Source: CAZXCQ01 sp964639275 (lineage in GTDB: Bacteria > Desulfobacterota > DSM-4660 > Desulfatiglandales > Desulfatiglandaceae). From it: a stretch of 10,015 bases of DNA. The DNA is taken from the NCBI GenBank assembly GCA_964639275.1, contig CAZXCQ010000230.1:1-10015 (forward strand), written 5' to 3'. The position numbers and the translations under genes were made by a program. The stretch's first letter is position 1, and each line of letters begins with the position of its first letter. Below the pieces are notes generated by a model. It did not search any database. It saw only the letters and a program-made list of their open reading frames with translations, and was not told the DNA's origin. This document shows, piece by piece, positions 1 through 5,879 of the stretch.

Positions 1-75
1 ATTTCTACCCGATTTCCGGCGGACAAGGCCCTTTGGTTAGATTGCCAATCCTGAACCCCCAAATCCTAAATCATG

Positions 76-416
76 GCAACACCTTAGCCTTTTGAAAGCC
101 GCGCAATGGGGATTCCGAACCCCCATTGCCCTGTCTAACTCCCAAATTTGATGGTCTCGTAAAAAGTCGTCACCCCGTTGAAGCTTGTGCCGGACTCGAT
201 CCGGTAAACGGGGTCCAGGGGACCTGTAAATACCTAAAAGAACTGGATTCCGGCCCTTCGGCCATTAGCGACTCGACATGAGCTCGTCGACATGTCTCAC
301 TGCCGATGGGCTCGTCGGCATGTCTCAGAGCCGAATGGCTTTCGCCGGAATGACGGAAAAGTGGAATTGATGGGTTTTTAAGCAACCGTCAAGTTTGAAA
401 AAAGCTAAATTGATAC
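76..416 (+). mobile_element. MITE-like element, copy 1 (with core)
   Basis: Non-coding element of about 341 bp with the same end structure as the copies at 1764-2103 and 3804-3948. The left end holds TTAGCC at 84-89. The right end holds AGCTAA at 403-408 followed by TTGATAC, so the ends are imperfect inverted repeats (GCAACACCTTAGCC against GTATCAATTTAGCT, the reverse complement of the right end). Just inside the left end is a stem-loop: GCAATGGGG (103-111) pairs with CCCCATTGC (121-129) across a 9-nt loop. The interior is the shared core block. I could not find a target-site duplication here, so one flank may have been altered. It has no transposase, so mobility would depend on an enzyme supplied from elsewhere. 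The 71-codon minus-strand reading frame inside it is not taken as a gene. Confidence 0.65.
161..355 (+). repeat. Core repeat block, copy 1
   Basis: This 195-bp block recurs at 1848-2042 with no indel and one substitution (G318 against A2005). It opens with AAAAAGTCGTCACCCCGTTG and ends with GCCGGAATGACG. It contains the palindrome CCGGACTCGATCCGG (190-204) and a pair of near-identical 18-mers at 282-299 and 310-327 (period 28). The pairing of GGATTCCGGC with GCCGGAATGA-type ends is typical of REP-like short repeats in deltaproteobacterial genomes. Near-perfect identity over a non-coding stretch implies recent spread or gene conversion. Confidence 0.85.
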
Positions 417-420
417 GAAC

Positions 421-447
421 CTTTGAACCCGTGAACGGGTTTCAAAG
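421..447. promoter_or_regulatory. Palindrome or stem-loop upstream of the HdrD-like gene
   Basis: CTTTGAACCCGT (421-432) is complementary to ACGGGTTTCAAAG (435-447) apart from one extra T, leaving a 2-nt centre. It lies directly after the right end of element copy 1 and 17 bp before a candidate -35 box. Such a tight centre suits a protein-binding palindrome better than an RNA hairpin. An operator role is inferred from position only. Confidence 0.4.
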
Positions 448-463
448 ATCTGGAGTGTAACAG

Positions 464-492
464 TTGACATTGGATGGGGGGTTTGTTAGAAA
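464..492 (+). promoter_or_regulatory. Candidate sigma-70-type promoter
   Basis: A perfect TTGACA (464-469) is followed, after a 17-nt spacer, by TAGAAA (487-492, 4 of 6 to TATAAT). Transcription would start near 499 and leave a leader of about 65-70 nt before the ATG at 567. The perfect -35 box and ideal spacing support it; the -10 box is mediocre. Confidence 0.45.
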
Positions 493-566
493 AATCACAT
501 TTTCTTGATCGCCTGACTGGCGGATAACTCTGAATTACAGGGAGACAAGAAGGAGTAGTTGCTGGC

Positions 567-1715
567 ATGGAAGCGTTGACCCCGTTTTATGAAGTGAATG
601 AGGCACTGGTGGCAATGGGGGCTGAAAAGCTCAACCTCTGCATGCAGTGCGGTATGTGCAGTGGATCCTGTCCCTGGCGCATCGTGGATGGCCCTTTTAA
701 TGTACGGCGTTTGATCCGGATGGCACAGCTAGGTGTTGAAGGATATGAGTCTGACGATATTCTCTATGGTTGCACCACATGCAACAAATGCGTGTTGAAA
801 TGCCCCAGGGGCGTAACCATCATCGATATTGTAAGGGCCATGCGGGCGATGATAGCCGAGACAGGTGCCATCCCCGTCGTTCTGAGAACTATTATCGGAA
901 GCATCCATAGCAACGGGAATCCGTGGTCTGAGCCGAGAGAAAAAAGGACCGAATGGATGCAAGGCCTTGATATTCCAGAATTTGACAAAGATAAGGAATA
1001 TCTCATTTTTGTATGTTGTACTTCTGCATATGATGCCAGGAGCCGGAACATTGCCCGGGCCATGACCAGGGTGCTTTCGGCTGCCGGCGTCAGTTTTGGG
1101 GTGATCGGTGAGGAGGAGCAATGCTGTGCAGAGTCGATCAGAAAGATAGGAGATGAGACCCTTTTCGGGGCCACGGCCGAAAAGAAAATCAATCTTTACA
1201 AACAAAAAGGGGTCCAAAAGATCGTAACCACTTCTCCTCACTGCTATTTTACATTTACACAGGAATACCCCGACCTGGGCGGAGAGTTTGAGGCAATCCA
1301 CTATACTCAGCTCCTGGCGCGTCTTTTTGAAGCAGGGGAGCTTAAACTCTCCGGTACGCTGGATAAGAAAATCACCTATCATGATCCCTGCTACCTCGGG
1401 AGACACAGCGAGGTCTATGATGAACCCCGTTCACTGATTTCGGCCGTAACCGACGGCAACCTGATAGAGATGAAAAGGAACAAGAAGGATAGTCTTTGCT
1501 GCGGTGCGGGAGGTGGTCGTCTATGGATGGAGACCAAGCCGGAATGGCGGTTTTCTGATCTGAGAATAATCGAGGCATGTGAGACCGGGGCGCCTATCCT
1601 TGCCACGGCCTGCCCCTATTGCATCTCAATGCTAGAGGACAGCCGCAAGACAGTCAACAAGGAAGATGAGATCCAAATAAGAGATATTTCAGAACTCATT
1701 GCAGAGGTCCTGTAG
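567..1715 (+). CDS. HdrD-like (Fe-S)-binding oxidoreductase subunit, CCG domains
   Basis: A 382-residue soluble iron-sulfur protein resembling HdrD/GlcF/DsrK-type subunits, which pass electrons through [4Fe-4S] clusters to a disulfide- or quinone-linked partner. The N-terminus has two ferredoxin-type motifs: C25-C28-C31-C35 followed by P, and C69-C72-C75-C79 followed by P. Two CCG (DUF3400-type cysteine-rich) domains follow. The first has C150/C151, C186-C187 and SPHC ending at C226. The second has C275, C311-C312-G and C349-P-Y-C352. No membrane helix or signal peptide is visible, so it should act in the cytoplasm or dock on a membrane partner. The start is supported by AAGGAG at 550-555 and an in-frame stop at 531-533. 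The first CCG domain has Ser in place of the first Cys of its CxxC; relatives with SPHC exist, so this may be normal. No HdrA, Etf or acyl-CoA dehydrogenase gene adjoins it, so substrate and partner are unknown. Confidence 0.85.
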   Translation: MEALTPFYEVNEALVAMGAEKLNLCMQCGMCSGSCPWRIVDGPFNVRRLIRMAQLGVEGYESDDILYGCTTCNKCVLKCPRGVTIIDIVRAMRAMIAETGAIPVVLRTIIGSIHSNGNPWSEPREKRTEWMQGLDIPEFDKDKEYLIFVCCTSAYDARSRNIARAMTRVLSAAGVSFGVIGEEEQCCAESIRKIGDETLFGATAEKKINLYKQKGVQKIVTTSPHCYFTFTQEYPDLGGEFEAIHYTQLLARLFEAGELKLSGTLDKKITYHDPCYLGRHSEVYDEPRSLISAVTDGNLIEMKRNKKDSLCCGAGGGRLWMETKPEWRFSDLRIIEACETGAPILATACPYCISMLEDSRKTVNKEDEIQIRDISELIAEVL

Positions 1716-1763
1716 CTCTCGTTACACGTGAGTCGGGTGCTGATAATGATAACATCAAGATCT

Positions 1764-2103
1764 GTAACACATTAGCCGCTTGAAACCCGGGCAATGGGGT
1801 TCCGAATCCCCATTGCCCTGTTCGGGTGCCAATTTTGATGGTTTTGTAAAAAGTCGTCACCCCGTTGAAGCTTGTGCCGGACTCGATCCGGTAAACGGGG
1901 TCCAGGGGACCTGTAAATACCTAAAAGAACTGGATTCCGGCCCTTCGGCCATTAGCGACTCGACATGAGCTCGTCGACATGTCTCACTGCCGATGGGCTC
2001 GTCGACATGTCTCAGAGCCGAATGGCTTTCGCCGGAATGACGAAAAGAGGGGATTTTCGACTTTTTGCGGGACTATCAATTTTGAAGAAGGCTAAATTGA
2101 TAC
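1764..2103 (+). mobile_element. MITE-like element, copy 2, with target duplication
   Basis: The best preserved copy, 340 bp. Its ends are GTAACACATTAGCC (1764-1777) and, as reverse complement of 2090-2103, GTATCAATTTAGCC. It is flanked directly by the 8-bp direct repeat CAAGATCT (1756-1763 and 2104-2111), a textbook target duplication. A subterminal stem-loop has perfect 11-bp arms, GGGCAATGGGG (1789-1799) and CCCCATTGCCC (1808-1818), with an 8-nt loop. Inside lies an inner unit with its own inverted ends (about 1831-1856 against 2058-2083, 19 of 26 positions matching by eye), enclosing the core block. The element ends 24 bp before the larC start, so it separates larC from the upstream gene. 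No transposase is encoded, and the small reading frames across it are repeat artefacts. Confidence 0.8.
1848..2042 (+). repeat. Core repeat block, copy 2
   Basis: Same 195-bp block as 161-355, at a constant offset of 1687 bp, differing at one base (A2005 for G318). Internal 18-mers at 1969-1986 and 1997-2014 are identical here: both carry GCTCGTCGACATGTCTCA. It is bounded outside by GTAAAAAGTCG (1846-1856) and its near inverse CGACTTTTTGC (2058-2068). Confidence 0.85.
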
Positions 2104-2127
2104 CAAGATCTTTTTTTGGTGGCATAG

Positions 2128-3291
2128 ATGAAGATAGCCTATCTTGACTGTTTTTCAGGGATCAGCGGTGACATGTTTCTTGGTGCACTGCTGGATTCGG
2201 GACTTCCCTTTGATGAACTGGGTAGCCAGCTAAAGACCTTGCCCATGGAAGGCTATTGGCTGGACACCTCTCTCGAAGACAGAAAGCACATCTCTGGTAC
2301 GCGCTTTCTGGTTATATCGGAAGAGAAAAAGCAACCGGCGAGGGGGCTTCGGGCGATCCGGGAAATCATAGGGCGGGGAGAGTTTTCAGAGACGGTCAAG
2401 ACAAAGAGCATTGAGATATTTGAAGCCCTGGCAGCGGTCGAGGCCAAGATCCACAACCTCCCGATTGAAGAAGTCCATTTTCACGAGATAGGTGCCGTGG
2501 ATTCGATCATCGATATTGTGGGCGTCGTATATGGTGTTGAACGCCTGGGGATTGAGGCGTTGTTTGTCTCTTCTCTCCCCTTAGGTTCCGGTTTTGTGAC
2601 GTCATCGCATGGTCGAATTCCGGTTCCCTCACCCGCCACCGTTGCCCTCCTAAAAAACGTCCCTGTATTTGATGCAGGTCTTTCCCACGAAATGGTCACA
2701 CCTACCGGGGCAGCCCTTGTGAAGGGTCTTGCCCGGTCTTTTGGCCCCATGCCTCCCATGATCATCCAGTGCGTTGGATACGGGATAGGAAAAAGAGAAC
2801 TCCCGGACAGACCCAACCTGACAAGGATATTGATCGGGGATCATCAGGACAAAGCAGATGTGGATACTGTTGTGATCCTGGAGAGCAATCTGGACGATAA
2901 CAGCCCCGAGTTGCTCGGGTATCTCATGGAGCGGCTATTTGATACGGGGGCCTTGGACGTGGTCTTTTTTCCCGTCCAGATGAAGAAGGGTAGACCGGGC
3001 ATACAGGTCCAGGTCATGGGTCGGGCTGATCAAAGGGACGTCTTGATGGGGGTCCTTTTTAAAGAGAGTACAACCCTTGGCATCCGATTCCGATACACCC
3101 AGAGAAAGGTGCTCAAACGAACTGTGGTGGAAGTGGAGAGTCCCTGGGGAAAGATCGCGGTGAAAAAGGTCTTGAACAGCGATGGGTCCGCCCTTTTCCT
3201 GCCCGAATACGAGGTCTGCCGGAAGATCGCCTTGGAGAATAGCCGTCCCCTCAAGGAGATCTTTTCCTGGGTGATGGCTTTGAACAAATAG
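2128..3291 (+). CDS. larC: Nickel-pincer cofactor biosynthesis protein LarC
   Basis: LarC inserts nickel into the pyridinium bis-thiocarboxylic acid mononucleotide precursor, the CTP-dependent last step of nickel-pincer nucleotide cofactor synthesis (the cofactor of lactate racemase LarA and relatives). Visible family signatures: DCFSGISGDM (7-16), the metal-site stretch EVHFHEIGAVDS (115-126), LPLGSGFV (150-157), HGRIPVPSPA (161-170), TPTGAALV (191-198) and the C-terminal ESNLDDNSPELLGYLMERLF (252-271). The length of 387 residues is normal for full-length LarC. It is one continuous frame, unlike Lactiplantibacillus plantarum, where LarC1 and LarC2 are joined by programmed frameshifting. The start is fixed by a TAG immediately before the ATG; GGTGG at 2118-2122 is a modest ribosome site. 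pgpA follows after 17 bp. No larA, larB or larE is visible, so these would have to lie elsewhere. Confidence 0.93.
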   Translation: MKIAYLDCFSGISGDMFLGALLDSGLPFDELGSQLKTLPMEGYWLDTSLEDRKHISGTRFLVISEEKKQPARGLRAIREIIGRGEFSETVKTKSIEIFEALAAVEAKIHNLPIEEVHFHEIGAVDSIIDIVGVVYGVERLGIEALFVSSLPLGSGFVTSSHGRIPVPSPATVALLKNVPVFDAGLSHEMVTPTGAALVKGLARSFGPMPPMIIQCVGYGIGKRELPDRPNLTRILIGDHQDKADVDTVVILESNLDDNSPELLGYLMERLFDTGALDVVFFPVQMKKGRPGIQVQVMGRADQRDVLMGVLFKESTTLGIRFRYTQRKVLKRTVVEVESPWGKIAVKKVLNSDGSALFLPEYEVCRKIALENSRPLKEIFSWVMALNK

Positions 3292-3308
3292 GGCTCAATT
3301 CGTGCCCC

Positions 3309-3815
3309 ATGTCAAGATCTCAGCCGGATAATTTGTCACTGCAAGAAGTCTTCAGTGACTCCAATCTTTCCACAAAGACCGCCCTGGTCCTATCCACGTG
3401 GTTTGGGGCGGGTCTTTTTCCGGTGGCGCCGGGGACCTTTGGGTCTCTGGTCGCCGTGCCCCTCGTCCTGGTGTTACATTATCTGGGGGTGTGGTGTGGC
3501 GCCTTTTTCCTTGCAATCCTTACGGGTGCGGCCCTCTGGGCATCAGACCGGACCCGCAGACTGCTCGGACAGGATGACCCCAAAGAGGTGGTGATCGACG
3601 AGGTCGCGGGGTTTCTCTTGACCATGCTGTTTTTGCCATGCTCCTGGTTGGCCCTTTGTTTGGGGTTTTTTTTGTTCCGTTTTTTCGATATCCTTAAGCC
3701 CTACCCCATCAGACACGCGGAGAGGCTCAGAGGCGGGTTCGGGATCGTCCTGGACGATCTGTTGGCAGGGCTATATGCGTGCGGGAGTGCAAGGATAATC
3801 CTACTAACACTTTAG
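3309..3815 (+). CDS. pgpA: Phosphatidylglycerophosphatase A
   Basis: Inner-membrane phosphatase that removes phosphate from phosphatidylglycerophosphate to give phosphatidylglycerol. The 168 residues match the usual PgpA size. Family motifs in order: GAGLFPVAPGTFGS (33-46), VIDEVAG (95-101, acidic metal-binding pair D97-E98), RFFDILKPYPI (124-134) and GGFGIVLDDLLAGLYA (142-157, D149-D150). Hydrophobic stretches at about 47-75, 100-125 and 145-166 are the likely membrane segments. The ATG lies 17 bp after larC with no good Shine-Dalgarno sequence, so coupling to larC translation is plausible. The 3' end is odd: the last three codons and the TAG stop lie inside the left end of element copy 3 (the TAG is part of its TTAGCC). 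The native C-terminus was probably replaced by a few residues; all catalytic motifs are intact. Confidence 0.9.
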   Translation: MSRSQPDNLSLQEVFSDSNLSTKTALVLSTWFGAGLFPVAPGTFGSLVAVPLVLVLHYLGVWCGAFFLAILTGAALWASDRTRRLLGQDDPKEVVIDEVAGFLLTMLFLPCSWLALCLGFFLFRFFDILKPYPIRHAERLRGGFGIVLDDLLAGLYACGSARIILLTL

Positions 3816-3948
3816 CCGTTTGAAGACAGGGGAATGGGGATTCCGTTTTTCGGGCGTATAACTCGCCCGTAAGAGAGCGTAAAGAAATCACCTGCCAGAG
3901 GAGAGAATAGGAGGCAGTTGTCAATTTTTGAAAAGGCTAATTTGATAG
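3804..3948 (+). mobile_element. MITE-like element, copy 3, short form
   Basis: About 145 bp with the same outer ends: CTAACACTTTAGCC on the left (3804-3817) and, as reverse complement of 3935-3948, CTATCAAATTAGCC. The flanks TAATCCTA (3796-3803) and CAATCCTG (3949-3956) agree at 6 of 8 positions in the register of the perfect duplication around copy 2. The left arm keeps the GGAATGGGGATTCC part of the subterminal hairpin, then diverges. In place of the core it has its own stem-loop, CGGGCG (3851-3856) with CGCCCG (3864-3869). It overlaps the last codons of pgpA and separates it from the MORN gene. Confidence 0.7.
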
Positions 3949-4043
3949 CAATCCTGTTTGTTACGGGATAAGACCCGATAGCGACTTCCGTTTGATACGA
4001 TTGGGGGCTAAAGGGTTACCATAGAAGAAGGGAGGGATGGAAA

Positions 4044-4976
4044 ATGAAGAAAGGCATCATTCTTATTTCTCTTTTATTTTTGGCCTGTTTTCTCCCTGCA
4101 AACACCTTTGGGAGATGTATCGAAGGTGACTGCAAAAATGGAAAAGGGATTCTTGTCAGTCATGATGGATACAAATATGTGGGTGAATTCAGGGACGGGA
4201 GATTTCATGGACACGGGACGTATATATTTACTGATGGTTCAAAATACGAAGGTGAGTGGGAGGATGGGAGATTTCATGGACAGGGGGCATACACCTATCC
4301 TGACGGTTCAAAATATGTTGGTCAATACGTCGATAATAAAAGACAGGGACATGGCACCTATACCTTTTCTGATGGACACAAATATATCGGTGAATTCAAG
4401 GACGGGAAGTTTCATGGACACGGAGAATATCTATTTTCCGATGGTTCAAAATACGAAGGGGAATGGAGGAATGGGAAACAACACGGACAGGGGACATACA
4501 CCTTTTCTGATGGTTCCAGGTATGTTGGTGAATACAGCGACAATATGAGACATGGAGACGGGGTTTATGTCTTTTCTGATGGTTCAAGATATGCCGGCGA
4601 ATGGCGGGACGATAAAATGGATGGGCAGGGGACCTACACCTATTCCGATGGGAGGAAATATGTCGGGGGATTTAAGAGTGGGAACAAGCATGGAGAGGGG
4701 ACCTATATCTTTCTTGATGGTTCCAGGTATGTCGGTGAATGGAAAGACAATAAAAGACACGGGCAGGGGACCTATGTCTTTTCTGATGGTTCAAGATATG
4801 CCGGCGAATGGCGGGACGATAAAATGGACGGGCAGGGGACCTACACCTATTCTGATGGTTCAAAATATGTGGGCGGATTCAAGAATGGCGAAAAACATGG
4901 AAAAGGGACCTTTACCTACTCTGGCGGTTATAAATACAGTGGGAAATGGGAGAATGGAAAGTTTATGGGCAAATGA
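4044..4976 (+). CDS. Exported MORN-repeat protein
   Basis: A 310-residue protein made almost wholly of MORN repeats. Residues 1-23 form an export signal (MKK, hydrophobic core, cleavage plausible after G23). C15 sits after LFLA, so a lipoprotein anchor is an alternative, though the lipobox is not canonical. From residue 45 there are eleven full 23-residue units of the form YxGEWxDGxxHGxGTYxFSDGS(K/R), with a partial unit before (about 25-44) and after (298-310). MORN repeats form extended beta-hairpin solenoids used in protein or membrane contact; bacterial members are poorly characterised and no enzymatic domain is fused here. A strong GGAGG (4031-4035) lies 8 nt before the ATG. The next gene is convergent, so it is probably transcribed alone or with pgpA. 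Location (periplasm or envelope) is inferred from the signal sequence. Confidence 0.85.
   Translation: MKKGIILISLLFLACFLPANTFGRCIEGDCKNGKGILVSHDGYKYVGEFRDGRFHGHGTYIFTDGSKYEGEWEDGRFHGQGAYTYPDGSKYVGQYVDNKRQGHGTYTFSDGHKYIGEFKDGKFHGHGEYLFSDGSKYEGEWRNGKQHGQGTYTFSDGSRYVGEYSDNMRHGDGVYVFSDGSRYAGEWRDDKMDGQGTYTYSDGRKYVGGFKSGNKHGEGTYIFLDGSRYVGEWKDNKRHGQGTYVFSDGSRYAGEWRDDKMDGQGTYTYSDGSKYVGGFKNGEKHGKGTFTYSGGYKYSGKWENGKFMGK
4176..4934 (+). repeat. Eleven in-frame 69-bp MORN repeats
   Basis: The units run at a strict 69-bp period without indels. Most have diverged, but 4566-4657 and 4773-4864 are nearly identical at the DNA level, exactly 207 bp (three units) apart, with few synonymous changes. Repeats 7-8 and 10-11 therefore derive from a recent three-unit duplication or a conversion event. 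Confidence 0.85.
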
Positions 4977-5026
4977 CGATTTGTAGCAAAAGGTATTCCC
5001 GGAAGTGTCAAACCCTGGGGGGAGCA

Positions 5027-5743
5027 TTACCGGTTTTCGATCTCTTCGTTGATCATGACAATCATTTTCTTGAGACGATCAAAGAGGTCCAGAATGTCCT
5101 TTTCTTCGGCCTGAAAAAAGGGCTCTGTCCCGCTCATGGCTTTTGAACTATCCGGCTTTCTCTCTACTATTCGATATCTGGCGTTTATCTCGGCCTGGGC
5201 CGATTCGATCCCGCACATCTTCCGTGCAAAACTTGTAACGGTTTCTTTCCTTGTGGCCTTGAAGTTGTCCCTGTTAAATATCGGCGGTTCCTGGAAGTCC
5301 ATCAATGACCTTTCAATGATGCCCATGAGTGTGGGGCAAGAGCTTTTCTCCCTTTTGTCGTACCTTGTGCCGATACAGATCTTAAACGGCCTGTTCTTGC
5401 TGGCGCCATGGAGGTCCAGCAAGAATTTTATTTTGTAATCCCTGACAAGGCTTCTCACCCTATCCTTATATCTTGATTTCGGTATGTAGTTCGAGTCTTC
5501 GGTAGTCTTGTTCTTGACATAAATTACATGCGCCCCTGTTGTCTCTGCGAGCTTTATGGCTATCGATGCGGTATACTCGTCTTCCTGTTTCCATTTGTCT
5601 TCTCTTAGGTGTCTTGCACCATGGGGAGCTGAGACCAGAATGGGAATAGTCCCCTCCTGGGTCTCAAAGTAATCCACCCCATCTTGGTCATAACTTATCT
5701 TCTCAAATTCTATCCTTTTGATTTCTTCAACCAGCGGGTTCAT
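5027..5743 (-). CDS. N-formylglutamate amidohydrolase-like protein
   Basis: A 238-residue cytoplasmic protein resembling the N-formylglutamate amidohydrolase (FGase) superfamily, zinc-dependent hydrolases related to the carboxypeptidase A fold. Visible marks: VSAPHGA (37-43, the usual xxPHxG metal-binding loop), EDEYT (54-58), LLDLHGAS (108-115, a second putative metal histidine) and QAEIN (183-187, matching the C-terminal VExN-type motif). Classical FGases are somewhat longer (about 260-290 residues), and I see no histidine-utilisation genes nearby, so the substrate is uncertain; another N-acyl or amide bond is possible. The start is supported by AGAGGA (minus strand, 5750-5755) 6 nt before the ATG. 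It lies 126 bp downstream of recQ on the same strand and is separated from it by a repeat and an inverted repeat. It ends 50 bp from the convergent MORN gene. Confidence 0.7.
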   Translation of the reverse strand: MNPLVEEIKRIEFEKISYDQDGVDYFETQEGTIPILVSAPHGARHLREDKWKQEDEYTASIAIKLAETTGAHVIYVKNKTTEDSNYIPKSRYKDRVRSLVRDYKIKFLLDLHGASKNRPFKICIGTRYDKREKSSCPTLMGIIERSLMDFQEPPIFNRDNFKATRKETVTSFARKMCGIESAQAEINARYRIVERKPDSSKAMSGTEPFFQAEEKDILDLFDRLKKMIVMINEEIENR

Positions 5744-5756
5744 TGTTGATCCTCTT

Positions 5757-5811
5757 TTAACATCTCAATAGGCAGGGGTAAAGTCGTGGCATGGCCTAGC
5801 GGCCGTCACAA
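5757..5811. repeat. Upstream repeat family, copy A
   Basis: Begins TAACATCTCAATA (from 5757), continues with CAGGGGTAAA and CGTGGCA, and ends with TAGCGGCCGTCACA (5797-5810). The same blocks recur in the same order at 9926-10015. It lies 14 bp upstream of the start of the amidohydrolase-like gene. Both copies stand just 5' of a minus-strand gene, so they could be a shared leader or a dispersed repeat; no promoter consensus is convincing in the shared part. Confidence 0.75.
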
Positions 5812-5879
5812 AATGGCGTATCGGAAACCAACGCCTTGGCGCTAAGGGGTGGAGCAAGGATACGCCATTTTAAGACGGC
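5802..5879. repeat. Inverted repeat overlapping the recQ stop codon
   Basis: AAAATGGCGTATC (5810-5822) and GATACGCCATTTT (5859-5871) are perfect inverse complements. Outside a symmetrical 2-nt mismatch, GCCGTC (5802-5807) pairs with GACGGC (5874-5879), giving 21-nt arms and a 36-nt centre. The right arm covers the recQ stop (5870-5872) and its last codons; the left arm is joined to repeat copy A. A transcript in either direction would form a strong hairpin. There is no T-tract, so it is not a classical terminator, but it could act as an mRNA 3'-end stabiliser. Confidence 0.8.

Noticed and set aside
282..327. CRISPR-like direct repeats within the core
   Set aside because: There are only two units, the spacer between them is 10 bp, and both element copies carry the same sequence, so this is not an array.
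170..385. A 71-codon minus-strand reading frame within element copy 1
   Set aside because: It lies in the repeat. Its translation (containing FRHSGES) is the kind of spurious peptide often called from such repeats, and the frame lies in non-coding element DNA with no matching ribosome site.
729..1406. A 225-codon minus-strand frame opposite the HdrD-like gene
   Set aside because: It overlaps a gene with clear iron-sulfur motifs, and its translation shows no family features.
1780..2147. Two small plus-strand reading frames across element copy 2
   Set aside because: They read through the repeat and its hairpin and one overlaps the larC start; no ribosome site or recognisable protein.
4108..4986. 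Methionine-rich frames within the MORN gene
   Set aside because: Their periodic pattern is only the 69-bp repeat read in another frame.
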